Shown piece after piece: positions 36,133-44,752 of a stretch of DNA of 64,000 nt. Origin of the DNA: Thermodesulfovibrionia bacterium (lineage in GTDB: Bacteria > Nitrospirota > Thermodesulfovibrionia > UBA6902); NCBI GenBank assembly GCA_030646035.1, contig JAUSMY010000010.1, positions 186,001 through 250,000 on the forward strand. The letters run 5' to 3'. Under the pieces are notes generated by a model. That model was given only the letters and a program-made list of their open reading frames with translations. It made no database searches and was not told where the DNA came from. Both the position numbers and the translations under genes were made by a program. How positions within the stretch are numbered: position 1 is the stretch's first letter; each line of letters begins with the position of its first letter.

Positions 36133-37242
36133 ATGACAAACAATAAACCGACAATACCTATGCTCGACCTTAAGATCCAGTACAATTCACTTCGAACTGA
36201 GATCGAAAAAGCCATTCACGAAATATCAGAAAGCGGTATCTTTATTCTTGGCCCGAATGTAGCTGCCTTTGAAAAAGAGGTCGCGGCATATCATGGCGTC
36301 AAATACGCTGTCGGAGTCGCATCCGGAACAGACGCGCTCCACCTCGCGCTCAAAGCAACAGGCATCAAGACCGGTGATGAAGTTATCACAACCCCTTTCA
36401 CATTTATAGCCGCTGCCGAAGCGATAACCTATGACGGCGGTGTCCCTGTATTTGTTGATATCGACAGAGAGACCTTCAACATAGATCCGGTAAAGATAGA
36501 AGAGAAGATAACTCCAAGGACAAAGGCCATAGTTCCTGTGCACCTGTTCGGGTCGCCTGCCAATATGGATGAGATCATGGCGATAGCAAAGAAACACAAT
36601 CTCAGGGTCATTGAAGACTGCGCGCAGGCGTTCGGCGCGAAATATAAGGGCAAGGCCACAGGAAGCATCGGAGATGCAGGCTGTTTCAGTTTTTATCCAA
36701 GCAAAAACCTTGGAGCCTATGGAGACGGCGGCATCATTGTGACCGATGACCAGGATATATATGATACTGTTAAACTGCTGCGCAACCACGGGAGCGCTGT
36801 AGTATATCACCACAAGTTTGTCGGCTATAACAGCAGGCTTGATGAGTTTCAGGCAGCGATACTCAGGATAAAACTTAAACATATAGATGTCTATAATCAG
36901 AAGAGGCGTGATATCGCAAAAACATACTCGTCGCTGCTATCCGGCTCTGTAAAGTGCCCCTCCGTACCGTCAGAGACAACACATGTTTACCATCAATACA
37001 CCATAAGGTCAAAAAAACGGGACTTTATAAAAAAAGTGCTTGCTGATAATGCAGCCTCATCCGTAGTCTATTATCCCATCCCGCTCCACCTGCAGGAGGC
37101 ATTCGGCTACCTCGGCCATAAGCCGGGTGATTTCCCTGAAAGTGAAGCTGCTGCGAATGAAGTTCTATCTCTCCCTATTTATCCTGAAATGGAACAGGAC
37201 AAGGCAGAGTATATATCTAAAATCATCTTGAGTTGTCTTTGA
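36133..37242 (+). CDS. gnnB: DegT/DnrJ/EryC1/StrS aminotransferase, probable GnnB
   Basis: PLP enzyme predicted to transaminate UDP-3-keto-GlcNAc with glutamate to UDP-GlcNAc3N. 369 residues. Sugar-aminotransferase motifs: [40 protein letters not shown] and the PLP-lysine motif [15 protein letters not shown] with Lys191; C-terminal VYHQYTIR and [13 protein letters not shown]. Located 13 bases after gnnA. Other members act on different ketosugars, but the lpx context argues for lipid A precursor amination. Confidence 0.83.
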   Translation: MTNNKPTIPMLDLKIQYNSLRTEIEKAIHEISESGIFILGPNVAAFEKEVAAYHGVKYAVGVASGTDALHLALKATGIKTGDEVITTPFTFIAAAEAITYDGGVPVFVDIDRETFNIDPVKIEEKITPRTKAIVPVHLFGSPANMDEIMAIAKKHNLRVIEDCAQAFGAKYKGKATGSIGDAGCFSFYPSKNLGAYGDGGIIVTDDQDIYDTVKLLRNHGSAVVYHHKFVGYNSRLDEFQAAILRIKLKHIDVYNQKRRDIAKTYSSLLSGSVKCPSVPSETTHVYHQYTIRSKKRDFIKKVLADNAASSVVYYPIPLHLQEAFGYLGHKPGDFPESEAAANEVLSLPIYPEMEQDKAEYISKIILSCL

Positions 37243-37305
37243 CCGGTTTGCAATTCAAAAACAGATAGTTTAAGTTATAAAAAAACAAGTTGTCTACAGG
37301 TCTAT

Positions 37306-37614
37306 ATGAGCGACATAAAGAGACACATAAGGGCCGGCTTTACAGATACCTTTACCCGCATGTTTTCTATCCTTACCATAATCTTCGGCCTTCTTTTGTT
37401 TTTCAAAGTGATGGATCCGGTATTTGAGGGCAGTGAAAACTTTGATCTATTCCTTCTTCTTCTCGGGTTGCATGGGGTAATAACAAACCCCTATGATGCA
37501 GGAAGCGTCAGAAAGCTTCTATGTAATATCAGCTTATTGGCCGCGTTTATATTGATAATATATTCAGTCGTTCTGTTATTTAAGAAATTTGGCATGATAG
37601 GCACCATGTCTTAA
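37306..37614 (+). CDS. Small membrane protein of unknown function within the lpx run
   Basis: 102 residues with three hydrophobic stretches (about 20-38, 43-60 and 73-92) and a basic N-terminus (SDIKRHIRAGFTDTF) that would stay in the cytoplasm. I recognise no family. It lies between gnnB and lpxB on the same strand, with gaps of 63 and 67 bases that are wider than elsewhere in the run. RBS is weak (ACAGG). It could be a lipid A accessory protein or an unrelated insertion; nothing in the sequence decides. Confidence 0.55.
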   Translation: MSDIKRHIRAGFTDTFTRMFSILTIIFGLLLFFKVMDPVFEGSENFDLFLLLLGLHGVITNPYDAGSVRKLLCNISLLAAFILIIYSVVLLFKKFGMIGTMS

Positions 37615-37681
37615 CACACCGCCTGTTTGCTAATAACTGCTTTTCTTATTCCTGCCTTGCCATTGATTAAACCTCGAAAGA

Positions 37682-38827
37682 ATGATATTTTACTTGATGT
37701 CAAAAAAAATCATGATCAGCGCAGGTGAGGCGTCAGGTGAACTCTACGGCGCGCTTCTGAGCAGAGAGGTGAAGGCAAGATGGCCTGAAGCTGAGATATT
37801 CGGTATCGGCGGCGCAAAAATGGAAGGTGAGGGAGTGAAGCTTATCGCAAAGATCACAAACGTGATAGGCTTCTCAGAAGCTGTCAAACATCTTGGAAAG
37901 ATAAGAAAGATATTCAAACAGGCAAAGGATGCGCTGACTGACAGAAAGCCTGATATCCTGGTGCTTATAGATTATCCTGATTTCAACCTGGCACTGGCAA
38001 AGAAGGCAAAGTCAGCAGGCATACCTGTGCTTTATTATGTCAGCCCTCAGGTCTGGGCATGGCGCGCGGGACGGGTCAAAAAAATAGCCTCACTTGCAGA
38101 CAAGATAGCTGTGCTCTTCCCTTTTGAGGTTGACCACTATAAGGGTTCAGGCCTCCCCTGCGAATTTGTAGGGCATCCCATCTCAGAGACAATTAATATA
38201 AAAGGGACAGATGAAGAAATAAAGAGCTCCCTTGGGCTCAATCCTTACAAACCGGTTATCACGCTCCTGCCCGGGAGCAGGCCTGATGAGATCAACAGGC
38301 ACATGCCGGTAATAAATGAAGTCGCTGAAATGCTGCACAATGAACTTCCGGACTTCCAGATAATCATCCCTTTGGCAGCGGGGTCAGAATTGCCGGAAAG
38401 CGTAAAAGGTTATATCACAGTCCTTAGAAACCAAACCAGGGAAGCTGTCGCCTGCTCAGATGTCTCACTTGTAGCTTCAGGGACCGCGACCCTTGAGACA
38501 GCCCTTCTTGGAACACCCATGGTTGTATTCTATATAGTATCGCCTCTGACATACATCCTTGCAAAACTGCTTGTTAAGGTCAAGTACGCATCACTCGTCA
38601 ACATACTTTCCGGAAAAGAAGTGGTCAGAGAGATGATCCAGAAAGATGCTACCCCTGACAATATATTCAGAGAGATAAAGAGGATCATTGAAGATAAGCC
38701 GTATAAAGATGAAATAATTTCTAATTTAAAAAAGGTCAGGGATGTCATGACAGGTAAAAAACCCTCAAGCAGGGTGGCTGCCATGGCAGGTGAGATAGCT
38801 GGATGGAAGAGTACAAGCGCGTATTAA
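37682..38827 (+). CDS. lpxB: Lipid-A-disaccharide synthase LpxB
   Basis: Joins lipid X to UDP-2,3-diacylglucosamine. 381 residues, GT-B fold of family GT19: early MISAGEASGELYGALLSREV, NVIGFSEAVKHLGKI, LIDYPDFNLALAKKAK, YYVSPQVWAWRAGRVKKI, VGHPISETI, LLPGSRPDEINRH and SGTATLETALLGTPMVVFY. The ATG at 37682 has GAAAGA before it; the in-frame ATG at 37697 is an alternative that would remove MIFYL. The 3' end overlaps msbA by 25 bases. Confidence 0.95.
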   Translation: MIFYLMSKKIMISAGEASGELYGALLSREVKARWPEAEIFGIGGAKMEGEGVKLIAKITNVIGFSEAVKHLGKIRKIFKQAKDALTDRKPDILVLIDYPDFNLALAKKAKSAGIPVLYYVSPQVWAWRAGRVKKIASLADKIAVLFPFEVDHYKGSGLPCEFVGHPISETINIKGTDEEIKSSLGLNPYKPVITLLPGSRPDEINRHMPVINEVAEMLHNELPDFQIIIPLAAGSELPESVKGYITVLRNQTREAVACSDVSLVASGTATLETALLGTPMVVFYIVSPLTYILAKLLVKVKYASLVNILSGKEVVREMIQKDATPDNIFREIKRIIEDKPYKDEIISNLKKVRDVMTGKKPSSRVAAMAGEIAGWKSTSAY

Positions 38828-40527
38828 AATATCTAAAGCCTTACTGGTGGATAATACTTGTTGCCACGGTATTCAGCTTATGCGTATCCGGCATTACCGG
38901 GGCTATGGCGTGGTACATAAAACCTCTGGTAGACGGTATCAAAACTGATAAAAACGTTCTCAAGATATATCCTTTTCTATACATATTCTTCATCTTCAGT
39001 AAGGGGGTCTTCTCTTTTGCCCACTCATTGCTTATGCGGATCGTAGGGATAAAGATTGTAAGAGACGTAAGGGTAGAGCTCTTTAACAAACTGATCCAGC
39101 TTCCAATGAGCTTCTTCGTGAAAAAACCTTCCGGCGAGCTTATCTCAAGGGTGATCAATGACTCCGGTGCCCTCGAAGGAGTTCTGGGCTACTCTATAAA
39201 GGACATAGTCGTTGAAGGCGTCACATTCATCTTTCTGATGGTTATCGCTTTGGTAAGGCGGTGGGACCTGACATTAATGGCGCTTATCGTTCTGCCCTTT
39301 TCATTCTACATCATTGATAAATTCGGCAAGAAGATGAAGAAGATATCCCATAAGATACAGGAAGAGATATCAGAACTTCTCACCAGGCTGACCGAAAGTA
39401 TAACCGGCATTAAAATGATAAAAGCGTTCATGAGAGAGAAGTTCCATGAAGACAAATTTAATGACGCAAACAGCGGTTACTACAGAATATCGATCAAAGC
39501 CGCCCGAACTACGGAATATTCCAAGCTCCTGCATGAGATAATAATGGGTATCGGCCTGACCGGAATAATGTTCTACGGCTTCTACCTCGTATACTACGAA
39601 AAAATGACGTTCGGTGATTTTTTCTCTGTATTTACTGCAATAGGCCTGATGATGACACCGATCAAGAGGATCGGCGCAGCAAATAATAATCTCCAGAGCG
39701 CGCGCGCGGCTGCCGAAAGAATATTCTATATGCTTGACCAGGCGCCTGAAAAAGACGGGACTATCAACATCCCTGCGATAAAGAACGACCTCGTATTTCA
39801 TAACGTGAGCTTTGTATATCCAGGGACAAAAAAGAAGGTGCTTTCCGGTATCGACTTCCATGTTAAGAAAGGTGAGCTCATAGCGATAGTAGGCAAAAGC
39901 GGCGCCGGCAAGACCACGCTCGCAGATATGCTTCCGAGGTTCTACAGGCCTACAGAAGGAAGTATAACCATTGACGGCGTAGATATTAATGATGCCACTT
40001 TCAGGTCTCTCCGGGAAAATATCGCCATAGTCAGCCAGGATATAATCCTCTTTAATGAGACGCTGAAAGATAACATAAAGATGGGCAAGCTTGATGCTTC
40101 AGATGAAGAAGTCGTAGAAGCGGCAAAGGCTGCCTATGCGCATGATTTCATAATGGATATGCCTGAAGGCTATGATACCGTCATAGGTGAAAGGGGGGTC
40201 AGGCTCTCAGGAGGGCAGAAACAGAGGATATCGATAGCAAGGGCATTGCTGAAGAACCCTCCTATACTTGTGCTTGATGAGGCTACATCTTCCCTTGACA
40301 CAACATCTGAAATGATCGTGCAGAAGGCGCTTGATAATCTTATGACTAACAGGACGACCTTTGTCATCGCGCACAGGCTCTCGACAGTAAGAAAGGCTGA
40401 CAGGATAATTGTGATCGACCAGGCAAAGATAGCTGAATCAGGAACACATGAAGAACTGCTTGAGAAAGGCGGCATGTATAAATCCCTATATCAGTCGCAA
40501 TTTGAAAAAGATGCTTCTGCTCTATAA
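38803..40527 (+). CDS. msbA: Lipid A export ABC transporter MsbA
   Basis: Homodimeric inner-membrane flippase for lipid A-core. 574 residues: transmembrane domain of six helices (about 14-320), then a nucleotide-binding domain with Walker A GKSGAGKTT, Q-loop VSQDIILFNETLKDNI, signature LSGGQKQRISIARA, Walker B ILVLDEATSSLD and switch AHRLSTV. Placed between lpxB and waaA, which supports lipid A as substrate. Overlaps lpxB by 25 bases and waaA by 17. Confidence 0.94.
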   Translation: MEEYKRVLKYLKPYWWIILVATVFSLCVSGITGAMAWYIKPLVDGIKTDKNVLKIYPFLYIFFIFSKGVFSFAHSLLMRIVGIKIVRDVRVELFNKLIQLPMSFFVKKPSGELISRVINDSGALEGVLGYSIKDIVVEGVTFIFLMVIALVRRWDLTLMALIVLPFSFYIIDKFGKKMKKISHKIQEEISELLTRLTESITGIKMIKAFMREKFHEDKFNDANSGYYRISIKAARTTEYSKLLHEIIMGIGLTGIMFYGFYLVYYEKMTFGDFFSVFTAIGLMMTPIKRIGAANNNLQSARAAAERIFYMLDQAPEKDGTINIPAIKNDLVFHNVSFVYPGTKKKVLSGIDFHVKKGELIAIVGKSGAGKTTLADMLPRFYRPTEGSITIDGVDINDATFRSLRENIAIVSQDIILFNETLKDNIKMGKLDASDEEVVEAAKAAYAHDFIMDMPEGYDTVIGERGVRLSGGQKQRISIARALLKNPPILVLDEATSSLDTTSEMIVQKALDNLMTNRTTFVIAHRLSTVRKADRIIVIDQAKIAESGTHEELLEKGGMYKSLYQSQFEKDASAL

Positions 40528-41758
40528 CATTCTATCCTCTGTTATTCTTTTTTTTTACCTCCCGCTTCTTTTATTGAAAAAAGGCCCTGAGGATAAAAGT
40601 GCCTTCATACGCGAACGGCTCGGCATATCAAACTATGCTCACACCGATATATGGGTTCATGCCGTATCCGTGGGCGAAACTATCGCATGCATGCCTTTTT
40701 TGAAGAAATTAAAAAAAGATTTTCCCGGCAGAAAAATAACCTTCTCAACCACCACATACACCGGGCAGAAGATAGCCAAAGAGAAGTTCCCCGAGGCTGA
40801 CAGGATAATGTATATACCCTGGGATTCCGGCCTCTGTATCAGCAGGGCGATAGGATCCATAAGGCCGAAGCTCTTCATAACGATAGAGACAGAGATATGG
40901 CCTCTGATGATTAGCAGGCTGAAGAGGTCAGGCACTAAAATAATACTCCTGAACGGCCGTATCTCTCCCCGCTCCTTTAATGGCTATAAGCGTGCATCCT
41001 TCTTCATGAAGAAGGTACTGTCTGACATGGATCATCTCCTGATGCAAAGCAAAGGCGATGCTGAACGTATACTGTCTATAGGCGCTGATCCCGGAAAGGC
41101 CGGTGTCATGGGCAACTTCAAGTTCGATCTTCATTTTGGCGACATAACAGCCGCAGGATGGATCAATGATATCAACGGCCGTATCTTTCTTGCCGGAAGC
41201 ACGCACAAGGGAGAGGATGAGATCATACTTGATGCCTTTATCACACTTCTTGATGCCTTCCCTGATCTTAAGCTCGTGATCGCGCCGAGACATCCCGAAC
41301 GGTTTAATGATGTTGAAGCCCTTATTAATGCGCGCGGCCTCAGCTATATAAAGCGTTCGGACATCAACTCTTCAAGCCATACCAAATTATTTTCCGTGAT
41401 ACTATTAGATACGGTCGGCGAACTGCCCATAGCATTTTCAAGATCAGCAGTAACATTCATAGGCGGAAGCCTGCTGCCTTATGGCGGCCATAATATACTG
41501 GAGCCGGCATACTGGAGCAACCCCATCATCTTCGGCCCTCATATGGAGAATTTCCCGTTTCACAGGGATTTTTTGGATTCTTCAGCAGCTATCCTCGTAA
41601 TGAATTCATCGGATATAGTAAAGAATGTGACAGAGCTTCTTAACAATCCTGACATAGCTGCTGCAATGGGAAGCAGAGCCAAAGCTATCGTGGATGAAAA
41701 TACCGGAGCAGTTGAGAAGGCTATCGAACTTGTAAGGAGATACCTTGGGGCCGCTTAG
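40511..41758 (+). CDS. waaA: Kdo transferase WaaA (KdtA)
   Basis: Inner-membrane glycosyltransferase adding Kdo to lipid IVA. 415 residues from ATG 40511; the frame is open back to 40448 inside msbA, but those codons give a hydrophilic stretch untypical for the family. N-terminal membrane anchor LLLYNILSSVILFFYLPLLL, then the GT30 domain: IWVHAVSVGETIACMPFLKK, TTTYTGQKIAKEKFP, VYIPWD-like IMYIPWD, TIETEIWP, GRISPRSFNGY, and GGSLLPYGGHNILEPAYWSNP near the C-terminus. The number of Kdo residues added is not readable. lpxK starts within its last codons. Confidence 0.94.
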   Translation: MLLLYNILSSVILFFYLPLLLLKKGPEDKSAFIRERLGISNYAHTDIWVHAVSVGETIACMPFLKKLKKDFPGRKITFSTTTYTGQKIAKEKFPEADRIMYIPWDSGLCISRAIGSIRPKLFITIETEIWPLMISRLKRSGTKIILLNGRISPRSFNGYKRASFFMKKVLSDMDHLLMQSKGDAERILSIGADPGKAGVMGNFKFDLHFGDITAAGWINDINGRIFLAGSTHKGEDEIILDAFITLLDAFPDLKLVIAPRHPERFNDVEALINARGLSYIKRSDINSSSHTKLFSVILLDTVGELPIAFSRSAVTFIGGSLLPYGGHNILEPAYWSNPIIFGPHMENFPFHRDFLDSSAAILVMNSSDIVKNVTELLNNPDIAAAMGSRAKAIVDENTGAVEKAIELVRRYLGAA

Positions 41759-42779
41759 CGCAATATACAGGGTAATCCTATCCGGCAGAAGTTTCTATTA
41801 CACTCATATACACAAGCCCGGCAGGCTTCCGTCCAAAGTAATAAGTATCGGCAACATCACCCTCGGCGGAACCGGAAAGACTCCTGCGGTGATAGCTGTA
41901 GCCGAACACGCAAAAGCGCTCGGCCTTAGCCCTTGCATCCTCACACGGGGATATAAAGGGAAAGTAAAAGGGCCGTGCTTTGTGAGCAAACGCAACCGTA
42001 TCCTGCTTAATGCAGAGGAAGCCGGCGATGAAGCCTTTCTCATGGCAGAAAAGTTAAGCGGCATTCCGGTGGTCATAGGTAAAGACAGATACCTTGCCGG
42101 AAGATTCGCGTTGAATAAACACAATAATAAGAGGGAAGAAGCAGAATGCTGCAACCTCTTCATCCTTGACGACGGCTTTCAGCATATCGCGCTTCACAGA
42201 GATGTTGATGTGCTTCTCATAGACGCGACAAACCCTTTCAGTAACGAGAGGCTCTTCCCAGAGGGAAGATTGAGAGAACCGCTTAAGGCTATCAGCAGGG
42301 CTCACATTATAGTGCTCACAAAATCGGACACAGCTGAAAAAGCATCTATAGATTACGCAATGAGAATTATCAAAAGACACAATCCAAACGCTCTTATCTA
42401 TACCGCAAGCCACAAACCAACATCCCTTGTTAACATTTCAGGCGATGCAGAGGACATTGAGACTCTCCAAAATAAAAAGGTTTATGTATTCACCGGCATA
42501 GCCAATCCCTCATATTTCAAATCTATTCTTACATCAAAAGGCGCCACGGTAGCCCGGTTCAAAAAGTTCAGAGACCACCACAAATACAGCCAGCGCGAGA
42601 TAGATAAGATAATAAGAAGCGCCGACGGGATGGAGATAATCACTACCGAGAAGGACCTAGTCAAATTAAAGGGCATGAAGAACACCGAAGACATCCGCGC
42701 ATTAAAGATCGAGTTTTTAATAGATGAAGAGTTTTATACAAAGCTGTTTGAGAAAGTTCAGGCTTCCGAAAATAAATAA
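41745..42779 (+). CDS. lpxK: Tetraacyldisaccharide 4'-kinase LpxK
   Basis: Phosphorylates the 4' position of the lipid A disaccharide. 344 residues starting at TTG (41745), supported by AAGGAG at 41734-41739 inside the end of waaA. N-terminal membrane-associated segment, SIGNITLGGTGKTPAVIAVA (P-loop with GGTGKTP), ILTRGYKGKVKGP, GDEAFLMAEK, FILDDGFQHIALHRDVDVLL and LFPEGRLREP. Overlaps waaA by 14 bases. Last lipid A gene of the run; yjbQ follows 5 bases later. Confidence 0.94.
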   Translation: MGPLSAIYRVILSGRSFYYTHIHKPGRLPSKVISIGNITLGGTGKTPAVIAVAEHAKALGLSPCILTRGYKGKVKGPCFVSKRNRILLNAEEAGDEAFLMAEKLSGIPVVIGKDRYLAGRFALNKHNNKREEAECCNLFILDDGFQHIALHRDVDVLLIDATNPFSNERLFPEGRLREPLKAISRAHIIVLTKSDTAEKASIDYAMRIIKRHNPNALIYTASHKPTSLVNISGDAEDIETLQNKKVYVFTGIANPSYFKSILTSKGATVARFKKFRDHHKYSQREIDKIIRSADGMEIITTEKDLVKLKGMKNTEDIRALKIEFLIDEEFYTKLFEKVQASENK

Positions 42780-42784
42780 AAGTC

Positions 42785-43183
42785 ATGCTAAAAACCATCA
42801 ACATAAACACAACTTCAAGATGCGAGTTTATTGACATCACTGAGAAAGTAAAAGATGCCCTATCTGAGTCAGGGATAAAGAGCGGCGTATGTTATGTCTA
42901 TGTCCCGCACACAACTGCGGGAGTTATGATAAATGAGGGCGCTGACCCTTCGGTGCAGAGAGATATTGAGAAGACATTTTCAAGACTGATCCCTCATCAG
43001 GGCGACTACAGGCATGATGAAGGCAACTCCGACGCCCATATCAAATCAGTAATCACAGGCGCGTCTCAATCCGTGATCATTGATAATGGCAAGCTTGTTT
43101 TGGGCACATGGCAGTCTATCTTCTTCTGCGAGTTTGACGGGCCGAGAAATAGAAAGGTGCTGGTAAAGACAACTTCAGGATGA
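42785..43183 (+). CDS. yjbQ: YjbQ/UPF0047 family protein
   Basis: 132 residues of the secondary thiamine-phosphate synthase/YjbQ family. Motifs GVCYVYVPHTTAGVMINEG, RHDEGNSDAHIKSVITGAS and LVLGTWQSIFFCEFDGPRNR are intact, including the conserved metal-binding His and Glu positions. The fold is a small barrel and in vitro thiamine-phosphate synthase activity is reported for homologues, but the physiological role is unsettled. It starts 5 bases after lpxK, and its stop overlaps the convergent diguanylate cyclase by 9 bases. Confidence 0.92.
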   Translation: MLKTININTTSRCEFIDITEKVKDALSESGIKSGVCYVYVPHTTAGVMINEGADPSVQRDIEKTFSRLIPHQGDYRHDEGNSDAHIKSVITGASQSVIIDNGKLVLGTWQSIFFCEFDGPRNRKVLVKTTSG

Positions 43184-44470
43184 CACTTTACTGTCTGTAA
43201 CAATATAGGCTTCAACCCTGTTCTTTCCATTCTTTTTTGCAAGATACATCGCTGTGTCAGCAAACTTTACTATATCTTCATCATCATCTAAATCTTTAAG
43301 CTGGCCGGAAGTTAAGCTGGTCACGCCAAGGCTTATGGTAACCTTAATCTCCTTTTCGCTGCCGACATCTATTCTCAGGTCCTCTATCGCTTTTCTCATC
43401 CTCTCTGCAAATATTCGAATACCTTCAGGATCAAGTTCAGGAGACAGGATTACTATCTCTTCTCCGCCGTAACGCGCCAATATATCTACCTCACGGCAAT
43501 TATTCCTTATCGTCTCTGCAACTTCTTTGAGTACAATATCACCGGCATAGTGCCCGAAATTGTCATTAATACTCTTGAATTCGTCTATGTCTATCATGAT
43601 ACATCCGAGCGGCCGTTTAAACCTTACAGCCCTCCTTATCTCATCCCCCAGATGCTGAAACAGATATCTCCTGTTATAGAGCCTGGTCAATTCGTCGGTA
43701 ATTGCCATCTCCCTTATTTTGCTTTGAGCAAGACTGTTCTTCTTCATAAGCTCATAGACAAGAAACCGGATGATGCCGAGAAGAATGGCGGATATGAGAA
43801 GGCCGAGCGCAATGATAATGTAGTTGTTATATCTGAGCATCTTCTCGGTGTCATCTATATTATAGAGGACGCTGATGCCGCCCCTAACATCGCCGAATTT
43901 ATAGCCCTGGTCAGAATGGCACTCAAGGCAGCTCTCCTCAACATAGAGCGGCGCCATGTACCTGTAATAGTGTTTACCGTCAATAACTTCCTTTTTGTAT
44001 ACCTCATCCAGTCCATTAGAAAATAGCGTTAACGCCTCCTTCTCAAACTCATTAGGTTTATTCTCCGGGTTCAGAGGGATCAGGCTTGTTATATGGAAGG
44101 TAGCCATCCCGTATTTGGCGGATATTTCTGATATCTCTCTCGTCATGAGAGCAGGATTTTTTTTGGTGAAGACCTTTCCGTCAGTAGTCGTTATATCAGG
44201 GTTCTGAAGATAAGGGTTTGACATAACACCCTCTTTCTTCTCAACATAGACTCCGCCGTAACCGGCGTTCCACCTTCTTGTAAGAAGGATATTGTTAAAA
44301 GTGGTTCTCGAGCTCGCCTTGAGTTCCTCATCAATAAGTTCATTGTTCCTTATATAAAGCCCGGTGAAGATGCCGGATATTATCAGGATAATTACAATGG
44401 TTATATTTATCAGGAATACCCTGTAAGCCTTATCTGAAAATGATTTTTTATCCTTATTATTTTCTTCCAT
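43175..44470 (-). CDS. Membrane diguanylate cyclase with periplasmic c-heme (DUF3365/Tll0287-like) sensor
   Basis: 431 residues. Membrane segment at 19-40, a periplasmic domain at about 41-212 ending in a heme c motif CLECH (181-185) followed by GYKFGDVRGGIS, second membrane segment 214-240, then a GGDEF domain. The active-site variant is GGEEI (335-339), within the accepted GG[D/E]EF-like range, with an inhibitory RxxD (R326-D329). The sensor domain aligns along its length with that of the histidine kinase at 50.5-52.2 kb. Predicted to link periplasmic redox or ligand state to cyclic di-GMP. Single gene. Confidence 0.88.
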   Translation of the reverse strand: MEENNKDKKSFSDKAYRVFLINITIVIILIISGIFTGLYIRNNELIDEELKASSRTTFNNILLTRRWNAGYGGVYVEKKEGVMSNPYLQNPDITTTDGKVFTKKNPALMTREISEISAKYGMATFHITSLIPLNPENKPNEFEKEALTLFSNGLDEVYKKEVIDGKHYYRYMAPLYVEESCLECHSDQGYKFGDVRGGISVLYNIDDTEKMLRYNNYIIIALGLLISAILLGIIRFLVYELMKKNSLAQSKIREMAITDELTRLYNRRYLFQHLGDEIRRAVRFKRPLGCIMIDIDEFKSINDNFGHYAGDIVLKEVAETIRNNCREVDILARYGGEEIVILSPELDPEGIRIFAERMRKAIEDLRIDVGSEKEIKVTISLGVTSLTSGQLKDLDDDEDIVKFADTAMYLAKKNGKNRVEAYIVTDSKVSS

Positions 44471-44546
44471 TATTTATATTTTACAAGCTTTTATTTTATT
44501 TAACATAGTGATCGGATATTATCTTCCATATAACAGGCAAAATCTT

Positions 44547-44574
44547 TATAATAGAACAATCAGACTTCAGGAGG
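44547..44574 (+). promoter_or_regulatory. -10 box and RBS of the small cysteine-rich gene
   Basis: TATAAT at 44547-44552 and AGGAGG at 44569-44574, 5 bases before the TTG at 44580. The upstream hexamer TTCCAT (44524-44529), 17 bases away, is a poor -35. Confidence 0.45.
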
Positions 44575-44579
44575 ATCAA

Positions 44580-44744
44580 TTGAGCAATAAAGTGGATATA
44601 TGCGCTGTATGCGCATGGAGGGCGGACTGCAATAAAAAGTTTTCCATCAGCGGGAAAGATTTCAGGTGTGCTGATTTCAGCAGGGATATATCTATAAAGG
44701 AAGCCCCGTCTGAAGATCAGGAAAACGATTCAGATTCAAAATAA
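44580..44744 (+). CDS. Small cysteine-rich protein of unknown function
   Basis: 54 residues from a TTG start set by AGGAGG; the frame is open back to an ATG at 44508, but that precedes the likely transcription start. Residues about 8-32 read VDICAVCAWRADCNKKFSI then FRC, a CxxC...C...C pattern that could bind zinc or an Fe-S cluster. The tail is acidic (SEDQENDSDSK). No name is recognised, though the CAVCAWR.DC..K pattern looks like a conserved small family. Convergent with scpB, 8 bases between stops. Confidence 0.6.
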   Translation: MSNKVDICAVCAWRADCNKKFSISGKDFRCADFSRDISIKEAPSEDQENDSDSK

Positions 44745-44752
44745 GCAACAGC

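Noticed and set aside
40448-40510. Longer WaaA N-terminus
   Set aside because: These codons lie within msbA and would put 21 polar residues before the usual membrane anchor; the ATG at 40511 fits the family.
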